Of a stretch of 15,451 nt of DNA, positions 7,321-15,281 are shown in pieces (positions within the stretch are counted from its first letter, which is position 1; each line of letters opens with the position of its first letter). Source of the stretch: Sphingobium sp. (GTDB taxonomy: Bacteria > Pseudomonadota > Alphaproteobacteria > Sphingomonadales > Sphingomonadaceae); the NCBI GenBank assembly GCA_030148625.1, contig JASBTC010000242.1:1-15451 (forward strand), given 5' to 3'. Under the pieces are notes generated by a model. That model ran no database searches. It was given only the letters and a program-made list of their open reading frames with translations, and was not told the origin of the DNA. A program made the position numbers and the translations under genes.

Positions 7321-8946
7321 GTGATGCGATCCAAGCGAAGGAAGGGAGTGCGAGCCCGTCTGCCGGCTGCGCTTCTGGCGGCCGCCGCGTTGCCGGCAGC
7401 CGCTGCGGCGCCCGAACGCGCCGACACGATCGTGATCCGCGGCGGCACCATCTATGACGGCACGTCGCAGACGCCCGTCATCGGCGACGTGGTGATCAAG
7501 GGCGACCGGATCGTCCATGTCGGCCACGCGGGAAAGATGCGCTATCGTAACGCGCGCGTGATCGACGCCACGAACATGATCGTCACGCCGGGCTTCATCG
7601 ACACCCATACCCATTCCGACCGGTTCATCATGGGCGACACGCCCGAATTGCGGCTGAACCTGCCCTGGATGATGCAGGGCGTGACGACGATCTTCACCGG
7701 ATCGGACGGCAACGGCCAGCCCGGCGGCACCGTCGATGTCGGCGGTTTCCTGTCGCATGTCGAAACCGCTGGCCACGGCCTCAACGTCGCGGCCTATGTC
7801 GGCTTCGGCGCGGTCCGCCAGGCAGTGCTAAAGTCCGACGCGCGCGCGCCCGACGATGCCGAGCTCGGCCGCATGAAGGCGATGGTGGCGAAGGGGATGT
7901 GCGAAGGCGCGCTGGGCTTGTCGACCGGCCTGTTCTATGCCCCGCAAAGCTTCGCCAAAACGGAAGAGGTGATCGCCGTCACCCGCGAGGCGGCGGTGCG
8001 CGGCGGCTTCTACGACACCCACCAGCGCGACGAATCCTCGGACAGTATCGGCCTGCTCAACTCGGTCCAGGAAGTGATCCGGATCGGCCGCGAAACCGGC
8101 ATCCCCGTCCATTTCTCGCATTTCAAGGCGGCCGGCCCCGGCGTGCACGGCAAGTCGGTCGACATGATCGGCGCCGTCGAGGCGGCGCGCGCCGAAGGCC
8201 TCAAGGTCACCGCCGATCAATATCCCTGGGCCGCCTCGCAAACCAGCCTGGCCGCGCTGCTGGTGCCGCGCTGGGCGGTCGCCGGCGGTATGGAGGCGTT
8301 CCGCAAGCGGCTGGACGATCCCGCGCTCGCGGCGAAGATCAGGCAGGACATGGCGGCCAGCCTGAAGCTGCGCGGCGGCCCCTCCACCATGTTGCTGCCG
8401 AGCAAGAACAAGCCCTGGACGGGCAAGCGCCTCGCCGAGATCGCGGGCGAATGGAATGTCGATCCGATCGAGGCGGCGCTGCGCGTCATCCTCGATCCCG
8501 ACGGCGCCAATTCGGCCATCTCGTTCGGCATGCACAATGACGACATCACCCGGTTGATGAAACAGCCCTGGGTGATGACCGGATCGGACGGTTCGCAGGG
8601 CCATCCGCGCATGTACGCCACCTATCCCGAGAAATATGCGCGCTACGTACTGGCGGAAAAGGCGATCTCGCTCGCCGATTTCATCAATTCGAGCAGCGGC
8701 CGCGTCGCCGACACCTTCAGGCTCGACCGGCGCGGCCATCTGCGCCCCGGCTATTTCGCCGATATCGTCGTCTTCGACCCGGCGGCCTATCGCCCGAAAG
8801 CCGATTATGTGAATGCAGATCGCCTGAGCGAAGGCGTGCGCACGCTGCTCGTCAACGGCACGCTGGCGATCGATGGCGGCAAGCCCACGGGCGCCACCGC
8901 CGGACGCGCGCTGCGCAAGACCCCACCCGCCGGAACCTGCACATGA
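7321..8946 (+). CDS. Exported N-acyl-D-amino-acid deacylase (D-aminoacylase family)
   Basis: A 541-residue amidohydrolase of the D-aminoacylase type, which frees D-amino acids from N-acyl forms. GTG 7321 has GGGGGA 8 bases upstream; ATG 7324 is a close alternative. Residues 1-30 are a basic signal peptide with an Ala/Leu core (RRKGVRARLPAALLAAAALP), so the enzyme is probably periplasmic. Motifs: H96-T-H98 in GFIDTHTHSD, EGALGLSTGLFYAP (195-208), H234 (YDTHQRDES), H264/H267 (HFSHF), catalytic D423 (GSDGSQGHPR). The loop after GVTT reads IFTGSDG, so the metal-binding Cys known in the Alcaligenes enzyme (GNCG) is Asp129 here, hinting at changed metal chemistry or specificity. It overlaps the symporter gene by 4 bases. 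The acyl group and side-chain preference are unknown; D-Glu is inferred from neighbours. Confidence 0.86.
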   Translation: MMRSKRRKGVRARLPAALLAAAALPAAAAAPERADTIVIRGGTIYDGTSQTPVIGDVVIKGDRIVHVGHAGKMRYRNARVIDATNMIVTPGFIDTHTHSDRFIMGDTPELRLNLPWMMQGVTTIFTGSDGNGQPGGTVDVGGFLSHVETAGHGLNVAAYVGFGAVRQAVLKSDARAPDDAELGRMKAMVAKGMCEGALGLSTGLFYAPQSFAKTEEVIAVTREAAVRGGFYDTHQRDESSDSIGLLNSVQEVIRIGRETGIPVHFSHFKAAGPGVHGKSVDMIGAVEAARAEGLKVTADQYPWAASQTSLAALLVPRWAVAGGMEAFRKRLDDPALAAKIRQDMAASLKLRGGPSTMLLPSKNKPWTGKRLAEIAGEWNVDPIEAALRVILDPDGANSAISFGMHNDDITRLMKQPWVMTGSDGSQGHPRMYATYPEKYARYVLAEKAISLADFINSSSGRVADTFRLDRRGHLRPGYFADIVVFDPAAYRPKADYVNADRLSEGVRTLLVNGTLAIDGGKPTGATAGRALRKTPPAGTCT

Positions 8947-10208
8947 CCGGCAAAGGCGGCGCGATCCCGCGCTACTGGTTCGATATTCCGCTGTGGAAGC
9001 GCATCCTGGGCGCGTTGATCGTCGGCGTACTCGTCGGCTGGCTATGGGGTGATGGCGCGGCGCAGATCAAATGGATCGGCGACCTGTTCGTCCGCCTGAT
9101 CCGCATGCTCGTGGCGCCGCTCGTCTTCGTCATCATCGTCTCGGGCATCTCCGCGCTGGGCGATCCGCGCAAGCTGGGCTCGATCGGCGTCAAGACGCTG
9201 GGCCTGTTCCTGCTGCTGACGATGATCGGCGCGGTGATCGGGCTGTCGATCGGCACGCTGATCCAGCCGGGCGCCGGCGTCTCGCTGGCGGGCGCGACAA
9301 GTGCTTCGATGCAGCAGGCCAAGCCCTTCACCGAACAGATGATGTCGATCATCCCGCTCAATCCGATCCGCGCGATCGCCGATGGTGAGATGATGTCGAT
9401 CATCTTCTTCGCGATCCTGTTCGCGATCGGCATCCTCGTCGCCGGCCCGAGCGGAAAGATCGTCGCCGATGTCTTCCACGGCGCGACCGCCGTGATGCTG
9501 AAGCTGGTCGGCATCATCATGGAGACCGCGCCGTTCGGCGTCTTCGCGCTAATGGCGACACTCGTTGGCACCAGCGGGTTCGGCGCCTTCACCAGCATCT
9601 TCTGGCTGGCGCTGTGCGTCGTGCTGGGATCGGCGGTGCAGACGCTGTTCGTGCATGGCGGGCTGGTCCGGCTGGGTGCATGGCTGCCGGTGCTGCCCTT
9701 CTTCAAGGGATCGTCGGACGCGCTGCTCGTCGGCTTCTCCACCGCCTCCAGCTCCGCCACCCTGCCGGTCGCCATGTCGGTCGCGGAGCATAATCTGGGG
9801 ATCAAGCCGCCCGTCACCTCCACCGTGCTGCCGCTGGGCGCGACGATGTGCATGGACGGATCGGCCATGTATATGGGGCTGCTCTGCATGTTCGCGGTGC
9901 AGAGCTTCGGCATCATCCTGTCGCCGTCGGACTATGCGCTGCTGTTCTTCTCGATCGTCAGCGTCACCATGGGCGTCGCCCCCATCCCCTCAGCCGCGCT
10001 GTTCCTGCTGGTCGCAGTGCTGTCGGGCGTCGGCATCAGCCCGGAACAGACCGCCTTGCTCGTCGGCTTCATCCTGCCGATCGACCGGCCGCTCGACATG
10101 ATCCGCACCATCCCCAACGTCTCCAGCGACCTGGCGGCAGCGACCACCGTCGCGCGCTGGGAGAACGAGATCGACCTCGACATCTATCGCGCCGCGCCCG
10201 TCGAATGA
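8943..10208 (+). CDS. DAACS-family cation symporter for acidic amino acids or dicarboxylates
   Basis: A 421-residue inner-membrane protein with the glutamate-transporter fold: several hydrophobic helices, the serine-rich re-entrant hairpin STASSSATLP (266-275), the helix-7 motif CMDGSA (303-308, where GltPh has NMDGTA), the second hairpin (about 335-380) and helix 8 with DMIRTIPNVSSD (385-396). R388 aligns with the GltPh arginine that holds the substrate side-chain carboxylate, D385 with the aspartate that binds the amino group, and N392/D396 with sodium-site residues. This favours an acidic amino acid or a C4-dicarboxylate. Family members accept D-Asp as well as L-acids, so D-Glu uptake is reasonable. 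The ATGA overlap with the deacylase implies co-translation and a shared pathway. The Cys and Ser in the helix-7 motif are unusual. Confidence 0.92.
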   Translation: MTGKGGAIPRYWFDIPLWKRILGALIVGVLVGWLWGDGAAQIKWIGDLFVRLIRMLVAPLVFVIIVSGISALGDPRKLGSIGVKTLGLFLLLTMIGAVIGLSIGTLIQPGAGVSLAGATSASMQQAKPFTEQMMSIIPLNPIRAIADGEMMSIIFFAILFAIGILVAGPSGKIVADVFHGATAVMLKLVGIIMETAPFGVFALMATLVGTSGFGAFTSIFWLALCVVLGSAVQTLFVHGGLVRLGAWLPVLPFFKGSSDALLVGFSTASSSATLPVAMSVAEHNLGIKPPVTSTVLPLGATMCMDGSAMYMGLLCMFAVQSFGIILSPSDYALLFFSIVSVTMGVAPIPSAALFLLVAVLSGVGISPEQTALLVGFILPIDRPLDMIRTIPNVSSDLAAATTVARWENEIDLDIYRAAPVE

Positions 10209-10239
10209 CGGTGGCCATCATCACGAACAGGAGCCCCGC

Positions 10240-11829
10240 ATGCCAGCCTTGAAATCCACCCTGATCTCGGCGCTTCTCGCCGGCGCCGCACTTTCCGCCC
10301 CCGCGATCGCCGCGCCCGACGACAGCGCGGCGCGCGTCGACGCGATCTTCGCACCCTGGTCGGGCGGTGCATCGCCGGGCTGCGCGGTCGGCGTGGCGAA
10401 GAACGGCAAACCGGTGCTGCAACGCGCCTATGGCCTGGCGGATCTGGAGCTGGACGTGCGCGCCAATCCCGCCAGCGTCTATGAAGCGGGATCGACATCA
10501 AAGCAGTTCGCCGCCGCCGCGCTGCTGATGCTGGAGCGCGACGGCAAGCTGAGCCTGAACGACGATGTCCGCAAATACATCCCGGAACTGCCAGATTACG
10601 GCAAGACCATCCAGCTTCGCCACATGGTCAGCCATATCAGCGGCCTTCGCGACTGGGGCTCGGTCGCCGCGCTCGAAGGCTGGCCGCGCAACAGCCGCAC
10701 CGCCGCCAACGAGCATGTGCTGGAGATCGCGCGCCGCCAAAAGGGCCTGAACTTCGCGCCCGGCGACTATTATCTCTACAGCAACACCAACTTCAACCTG
10801 ATGGCGATCATCGTCCAGCGCGTGAGCGGGCAGACGCTGGCCGAATTCGGCCGCAAGCGCATGTTCGAGCCGCTGGGCATGACGCACACGCAATGGCGCG
10901 ACGATCATGCCCGGCTCGTTCCCGGCCGCGCCAAGGCCTATGGCAAGAACGCCGACGGCTATTATATCGATAACGTCATCGAAGACGCCTATGGCAATGG
11001 CGGCCTGCTCACCACCGTCGGCGACCTGCTGATCTGGAACGAGGCGCTCGACCGCAACACGCTGGGCATTTCGGAGAAGCTGGCGACGCGCGCCGTGCTC
11101 AACGACGGCAAGCCGATCGCCTATGCCGCCGGGCTCGTCCAGCTCGAGCATGACGGCCAGCAGGAGATAGCGCATTCGGGCGCGACCGGCGGCTATCGCG
11201 CCTGGGCGGCACGCTATCCCGCGCAGAAACTGTCGATCGCGTTGCTGTGCAACGCCGCCGACGTGAACACCACCGCGATCGGCCACCGCGTCGCGGACAT
11301 CTTCCTGCCCCCGGCGGCACCGGCCAAGCCCTATGTCGCCAAGGGCCCCTTCCCGTCCGGCCTCTATGCGGAGGTCCGGACGGGCTTTCCCGTCCGCATC
11401 GACGCCACCGCCACGGGCATCACCGCCGACGGCCGCGCGCTCGACCCCGTCTCGCCGGGCCGGTGGGACGCGGGCGGCGGCGACTTCATCTTCGGCAAGG
11501 ACGGCAGCCTCTCCCGCCTGACGCGCGAGGGCATCATGGTCCCTTATCGCAAGGTCGATCCGGTCACGCTGCAGGGCGCCGCCGATTTCACCGGCCGCTT
11601 CGCCAGTATCGACAATCCGGTGGCGCTGATCGTCTCCGGCGACGGCAACGGCATCGCGATCAACCGCCCGGGCTGGCCGCCGCTCAAGCTGACGCCCTCC
11701 TACAAGGACGTGTTCGAAAGCGAGATGGGCTTGATCAGCTTCGTCCGCGACGGCGCGGGCAAGGTCACCGGCCTGAAGGTCAGCGACGGCCGCGCCTATG
11801 ACATGGTGTTCGAGCGTTCGGGGGGATAG
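10240..11829 (+). CDS. Exported S12 serine hydrolase, D-aminopeptidase-like
   Basis: A 529-residue penicillin-binding-protein/beta-lactamase-fold enzyme. Signal peptide 1-24 or 25 (cut near AIA-AP) sends it to the periplasm. The catalytic set is complete: S85-T-S-K88, Y180-S-N182 and H312-S-G314 (KTG equivalent). After the catalytic domain (about 30-355) come two beta-rich segments, about 368-440 and 447-527, each opening with a G(L/R)(Y/F)A strand. Total size, motif spacing and the two C-terminal beta modules recall Ochrobactrum D-aminopeptidase (DAP), which removes N-terminal D-residues; this is a resemblance from memory, not an alignment. Other S12 roles (esterase, DD-peptidase) are possible. 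A strong AGGAG lies 6 bases before the ATG and 31 bases separate it from the symporter, so it is the third gene of the operon. Confidence 0.87.
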   Translation: MPALKSTLISALLAGAALSAPAIAAPDDSAARVDAIFAPWSGGASPGCAVGVAKNGKPVLQRAYGLADLELDVRANPASVYEAGSTSKQFAAAALLMLERDGKLSLNDDVRKYIPELPDYGKTIQLRHMVSHISGLRDWGSVAALEGWPRNSRTAANEHVLEIARRQKGLNFAPGDYYLYSNTNFNLMAIIVQRVSGQTLAEFGRKRMFEPLGMTHTQWRDDHARLVPGRAKAYGKNADGYYIDNVIEDAYGNGGLLTTVGDLLIWNEALDRNTLGISEKLATRAVLNDGKPIAYAAGLVQLEHDGQQEIAHSGATGGYRAWAARYPAQKLSIALLCNAADVNTTAIGHRVADIFLPPAAPAKPYVAKGPFPSGLYAEVRTGFPVRIDATATGITADGRALDPVSPGRWDAGGGDFIFGKDGSLSRLTREGIMVPYRKVDPVTLQGAADFTGRFASIDNPVALIVSGDGNGIAINRPGWPPLKLTPSYKDVFESEMGLISFVRDGAGKVTGLKVSDGRAYDMVFERSGG

Positions 11830-11844
11830 TTTCCGCTCCTCACT

Positions 11845-11987
11845 CCCTCTCCCTCTTCAGGGGGAGAGGGCCGGGGAGAGGGGGAAGTCGGGGCAGGATG
11901 GAATGCCGACGCCAAAGCCTCTCCCGACTCCCCCCTCTCCCGGTCTCGCTAGCTCGACCACCCTCTCCCCCCTGAAGAGGGAGAGGG
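11845..11987. repeat. Long imperfect inverted repeat between convergent operons
   Basis: CCCTCTCCCTCTTCAGGGGG with AGAGGG (11845-11870) recurs inverted at 11961-11987 with one extra C. Each copy is itself a 9-bp hairpin (CCCTCTCCC with GGGAGAGGG). Inner arms 11871-11892 and 11923-11943 also pair, with one mismatch and one indel. The whole forms a nested cruciform about 143 bases long. It sits exactly between the stops of two convergent genes and may act as a bidirectional terminator, though no T-runs are present. Runs like CTCTCCC...GGGAGAG are common dispersed repeats in sphingomonads and other GC-rich proteobacteria; the non-autonomous element reading is inference. The gap 11830-11996 holds nothing else I can support. 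Confidence 0.75.
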
Positions 11988-11996
11988 GGATAGGTT

Positions 11997-13877
11997 CTAC
12001 CGCGCCGGCAGCGCCACCCGTCCCGCGCCCAGCGGATGGTCGCGCGTATAGAGATGGACGAACAGCCGCCCGGCGGCGAGGTCCGCACGGGCGCGGGTGT
12101 CGAGGCGGATTTCGGACGCGCCCGTGCGCTGGCCGGCGCGCAGCAGCAGCGCGATCACCGCGCCCGGCTTGCCCTCGTCGCTGCGCTGCAGAGTCAGCGC
12201 CACGGGCTCGTCGCGGCCAAGCCCCGCGATCCGCGCGTCGAAACGGAGATCGGCGGTCAGCGGATCATAAGTGAAGGCGATGTTCGCGGCCGGCGCGCCC
12301 GCCGTCTTCACCGTGAAGCGCGCCGCGCCGGGCGCCTTGCCGTTCACCAGCGCCGGGGTGCTGAACGGCGGGGTGCGCGGATGCGCGGCCTGTTCCCAGC
12401 CATAGGCAAGGTTGAGCAGCCGCTGTTCGTCGAACGGGCGGCCGAGCAAGTCGAGCCCGACGGGCAGCGCGTTCGCGCTCAGCCCCAGCGGGATCGCCAT
12501 GGCGGGCAGGCCGGTCTCCGAACTCATCGCACAGGTGCCGATGCCGAACGCCTCCGCGCCCCAGAAGAGCGGCGGCTGCATCGCGCTGGGATAGGCGAGC
12601 ACGTCGACCTTCGCCTTCTCCATCGCGTCCAGGATCATCTTGCGCGCCACGTCGCGCTTCGCCAGCGCCTCGGCATAGGCCTTTTCGTCGCGCTTGTCGG
12701 TGGTGGCGCGGATCTTCAGCCGGGCGTCGATCGCCTCATGCGTCAGCCCCTTGCCCGCCATGTCCGCGATCGAGGCGACCGGCGCGCCGGGATGCTTCGC
12801 CAGATAGTCGGCGAAATCGAAGCGGAATTCATGCGCGATCACGCTCGCCGCCTTCAGCACCGGCTCCAGGTCGGGCAGCGCCACATCGACCAGCTCGGCG
12901 CCCTGCGCCTTCATCGCCTCCAGCGCCTCGTTGGTCCTGTCGCGCATCGCGCCGTCGAACAGCTCGGGCGTCAGCAGCGCGCGCAGCACGCCGATGCGCG
13001 CGCCCTTCAGCGCGCCCGGCCGCAGCCCGGCGGCATAGGCGGGCGCGGGCCGCCCCTTCATCGCCGCGGTCACCGGATCGGCGGGATCGGCGCCCACCGT
13101 CGCATCCATCATGATCGCGAGATCGGTCACGCTGCGCGTCATCGGCCCGGCCTCGTCCTGCGTGGAGGACAGCGGGATCACGCCGGCGCGGCTGGAAAGC
13201 CCGGCGGTGCCGCGCATGCCGAACAGGCTTTGATAGGCGGCGGGCACGCGGATCGATCCGCAGGTGTCGCTGCCCATGCCGGCTGCCGCGAAGCTGGCGC
13301 CGATGCTCGCCCCAGTGCCGCCGCTCGATCCGCCCGGCGAGCGCCGCGGATCATAGGGATTGCGCGTTTCGCCGGTGAGCGACGCCACCGTCATCACGCT
13401 CATCGCCAGTTCGTGCATCGTCGTCTTGCCGAGGATGATCGCGCCCGCGTCGCGCAGCCGCTTCACCTGAAAGGCGTCGACCTTCGTACGATAGGTGGCG
13501 AGGGCGAGCGTCCCCGCCGATGTCGGCATATCGGCGGTCGCATAATTGTCCTTCACCAACACCGGAATGCCGTGGAGCGGGCCGCGTGGCCCCTTTTCGG
13601 CGCGCTCACGATCGAGCGCCGCCGCTTCCTCCAGCGCGTCCGGGTTCAGCGTCACGATCGCATTGAGCGCCGGTCCCCGATGATCATAGGCGGCGATGCG
13701 ATCGAGATAAGCCTGGACGAGCTGGCGCGAGGTGACGCGCCGTTCCGCCATCGCCGTCTGCAGATCGGGGATCGACGCCTCGAACACTTCGAACGACGCC
13801 GCCTTGCGTTCGGCGGCGGCGGTCGCGGCGGGGGCAGCCGCGATCAGCAGCGCGGTCAGGAGCCAACGGGTTCGCAT
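11997..13877 (-). CDS. Exported amidase-signature enzyme with C-terminal CHRD-like domain
   Basis: A 626-residue amidase-signature hydrolase. Signal peptide 1-20 or so (MRTRWLLTALLIAAAPAATA) predicts export. The Ser-cisSer-Lys triad is intact: K109 (PVLVKD), S184 in PGGSSGG, and nucleophile S208 in SDTCGSIR. The spacings of 75 and 24 residues equal those of fatty acid amide hydrolase. The amidase domain ends near 505. Residues about 515-626 form an added beta domain (FTYDPLTADLRFDARIAGL, later LAAGRLFVHLYTRDHPLG) that resembles a CHRD (chordin) domain, though its usual His-x-His is lost. Usual bacterial amidases of this class are about 450-550 residues. It follows the S12 gene by 30 bases, suggesting an operon in which peptide or aryl amides are opened in the periplasm. 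The natural substrate is unknown; indole-acetamide-type or peptide amides are both possible. Confidence 0.9.
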   Translation of the reverse strand: MRTRWLLTALLIAAAPAATAAAERKAASFEVFEASIPDLQTAMAERRVTSRQLVQAYLDRIAAYDHRGPALNAIVTLNPDALEEAAALDRERAEKGPRGPLHGIPVLVKDNYATADMPTSAGTLALATYRTKVDAFQVKRLRDAGAIILGKTTMHELAMSVMTVASLTGETRNPYDPRRSPGGSSGGTGASIGASFAAAGMGSDTCGSIRVPAAYQSLFGMRGTAGLSSRAGVIPLSSTQDEAGPMTRSVTDLAIMMDATVGADPADPVTAAMKGRPAPAYAAGLRPGALKGARIGVLRALLTPELFDGAMRDRTNEALEAMKAQGAELVDVALPDLEPVLKAASVIAHEFRFDFADYLAKHPGAPVASIADMAGKGLTHEAIDARLKIRATTDKRDEKAYAEALAKRDVARKMILDAMEKAKVDVLAYPSAMQPPLFWGAEAFGIGTCAMSSETGLPAMAIPLGLSANALPVGLDLLGRPFDEQRLLNLAYGWEQAAHPRTPPFSTPALVNGKAPGAARFTVKTAGAPAANIAFTYDPLTADLRFDARIAGLGRDEPVALTLQRSDEGKPGAVIALLLRAGQRTGASEIRLDTRARADLAAGRLFVHLYTRDHPLGAGRVALPAR

Positions 13878-13907
13878 CAGGATTTCACCACCTTGTTCTC
13901 ATTTCAG

Positions 13908-15281
13908 TCAATCGACGCGACGAAAACGGAGCACGCCGGCACGACGCCGATCGTCACCCAGTGCAAAGCCGCGCTGGTCGTTGTCTGGGACGATCTTGAA
14001 CGTCCGGCCGGTGAAGGATCCGTCCGGTGTCTTGCTCAGTTCCACCACGCGATGGCCTCCCGGCCCGCCGGGTTTGGGAGAGATGGTGACGGTCAGCTTG
14101 TCCGCGCCGTTCGGTGCCAGCGTGTAGAAGACCGGCAGGTCGGGGCTGTCATAGCGGCCCGCCAGCGAGACATCCGCCTCGCGCATCGACGGCAATACAC
14201 CCAATATGTCGACGATCATGTTCGCCATTTTCGCAGGCGTCGCCGTGCCGTTGTTGCACAGGATATGGATTGCCGCCTTGCGGTCCGGCAGCCAGGCAAC
14301 GGCGTTCTTGAAGCCTTCGCCCGAACCGCCATGCTGCACCCAGGGGCCGTTGAGCATCACCCCGCCGGCATAGATCGCGTCCGGCTGATTAGCGGGCCGG
14401 CCGTCAGTCAGCTTGCCCGGCTCAAGCATGATCTGGCGGATCGCCGGGGTCCACACCTTGTGGCCGAAATTGAAGTCGTAATCATATTTCACGAGATCGT
14501 TGATCGTGAAGACCGCGCCACCGGCACCGCCATAGAGCGGATGGGTATCGGCCAGCTTGAACCCGTCGCCTTCGGGCACATAACCATGCGCCGCATTGGC
14601 ATCGGCCGTGCGGGCACCGTTCAGCACGAATGTCCGTTTCATGCCCATCGGCGCGAAGATTTTCGTCTTCATATAATCGGCAAAGGGCGTGCCCGACACG
14701 CGCTCGACGATCTCGGACAGCAGCAGATAGCCGCCGTTCGAATAGCGATATTGCGTGCCCGGCACGAATGCGGTGTCGGGCTGCGACATGACCAGCTTGA
14801 GCGACACCGCACGGCTCACCGCGGTCGCGGTCTCATAGCCGGCATAGGTGCCAAGTTCGAGCAGATCGCGGACGCCCGAGGTGTGATGGATCAGCATCGC
14901 GACCGTCACCGGCACGCGATATTCCGGCATCTCGGGCAGATATTTGCGGATATCGTCGTTCAACCCGATTTTTCCGGCGACGACGAGCTGGGCGATCGCG
15001 AGCACGGTGAACTGCTTGGCGACCGACGCAGTGTACATCTGCGTATCGGCATCGAGCGGCCTTTTCGCCGCGATGTCCGCGGCGCCATCCGCGACGAACA
15101 GCTTGATCTTGCTGTCCTGCAAGACCGAGATCGCGCATCCCGGCGCGTCGAGCCCCTTGGTATTGCCGATGACCGCGCGGATCTTCTCAGCTTCGGGCGA
15201 AGGGGGAGAGAGAGTCAGGGGCGTTGCGTGCACCGACGACGCAAGCGCCACCATCACCAATGCCGTGACAAATCTTGCCAT
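13908..15281 (-). CDS. Exported S12 serine hydrolase (beta-lactamase/DD-peptidase fold)
   Basis: A 457-residue class C beta-lactamase-like enzyme. Signal peptide 1-19 (cut after VHA) places it in the periplasm. Motifs: S86-V-A-K89, Y180-S-N182 and H317-G-G319, with the helical HHTSGVRDLL segment of the family at about 132-141. A short C-terminal beta segment (about 370-457) follows; unlike the S12 enzyme at 10240 it has room for only one such module. The ATG has GGGGAG about 5 bases upstream. Candidate activities are a D-specific aminopeptidase, D-amino acid amidase or esterase, or DD-peptidase; nothing in the sequence decides. It is the first gene of the minus-strand pair with the amidase, and an operator-like site lies about 128 bases upstream. 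It is convergent with the other S12 gene and clearly diverged from it. Confidence 0.88.
   Translation of the reverse strand: MARFVTALVMVALASSVHATPLTLSPPSPEAEKIRAVIGNTKGLDAPGCAISVLQDSKIKLFVADGAADIAAKRPLDADTQMYTASVAKQFTVLAIAQLVVAGKIGLNDDIRKYLPEMPEYRVPVTVAMLIHHTSGVRDLLELGTYAGYETATAVSRAVSLKLVMSQPDTAFVPGTQYRYSNGGYLLLSEIVERVSGTPFADYMKTKIFAPMGMKRTFVLNGARTADANAAHGYVPEGDGFKLADTHPLYGGAGGAVFTINDLVKYDYDFNFGHKVWTPAIRQIMLEPGKLTDGRPANQPDAIYAGGVMLNGPWVQHGGSGEGFKNAVAWLPDRKAAIHILCNNGTATPAKMANMIVDILGVLPSMREADVSLAGRYDSPDLPVFYTLAPNGADKLTVTISPKPGGPGGHRVVELSKTPDGSFTGRTFKIVPDNDQRGFALGDDRRRAGVLRFRRVD

Noticed and set aside
7321..7410. Twin-arginine (Tat) signal in the deacylase
   Set aside because: An RR pair is present (KRRKGVR), but the S/T-RR-x-F-L-K context is missing; a Sec-type signal is the safer reading.
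7168..7776. N-terminal extension of the LysR protein by 203 residues
   Set aside because: The extension runs through the divergent promoter region and antisense to the deacylase; LysR proteins begin at the helix-turn-helix.
7828..9916. Minus-strand frames of 303 and 314 codons
   Set aside because: Antisense to the deacylase and symporter, whose motifs are intact; no domain recognised.
10240..11829. Beta-lactamase resistance gene
   Set aside because: The SxxK, YxN and HxG set is shared by all S12/class C-like hydrolases. The long C-terminal modules and D-amino-acid neighbours argue for a peptidase or esterase; no resistance role can be supported.
11798..12274. Small plus-strand frame giving PLPLQGERAGERGK-like peptide
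   Set aside because: This peptide type is a known artefact of translating CTCTCCC/GGGAGAG dispersed repeats; the rest is antisense to the amidase.
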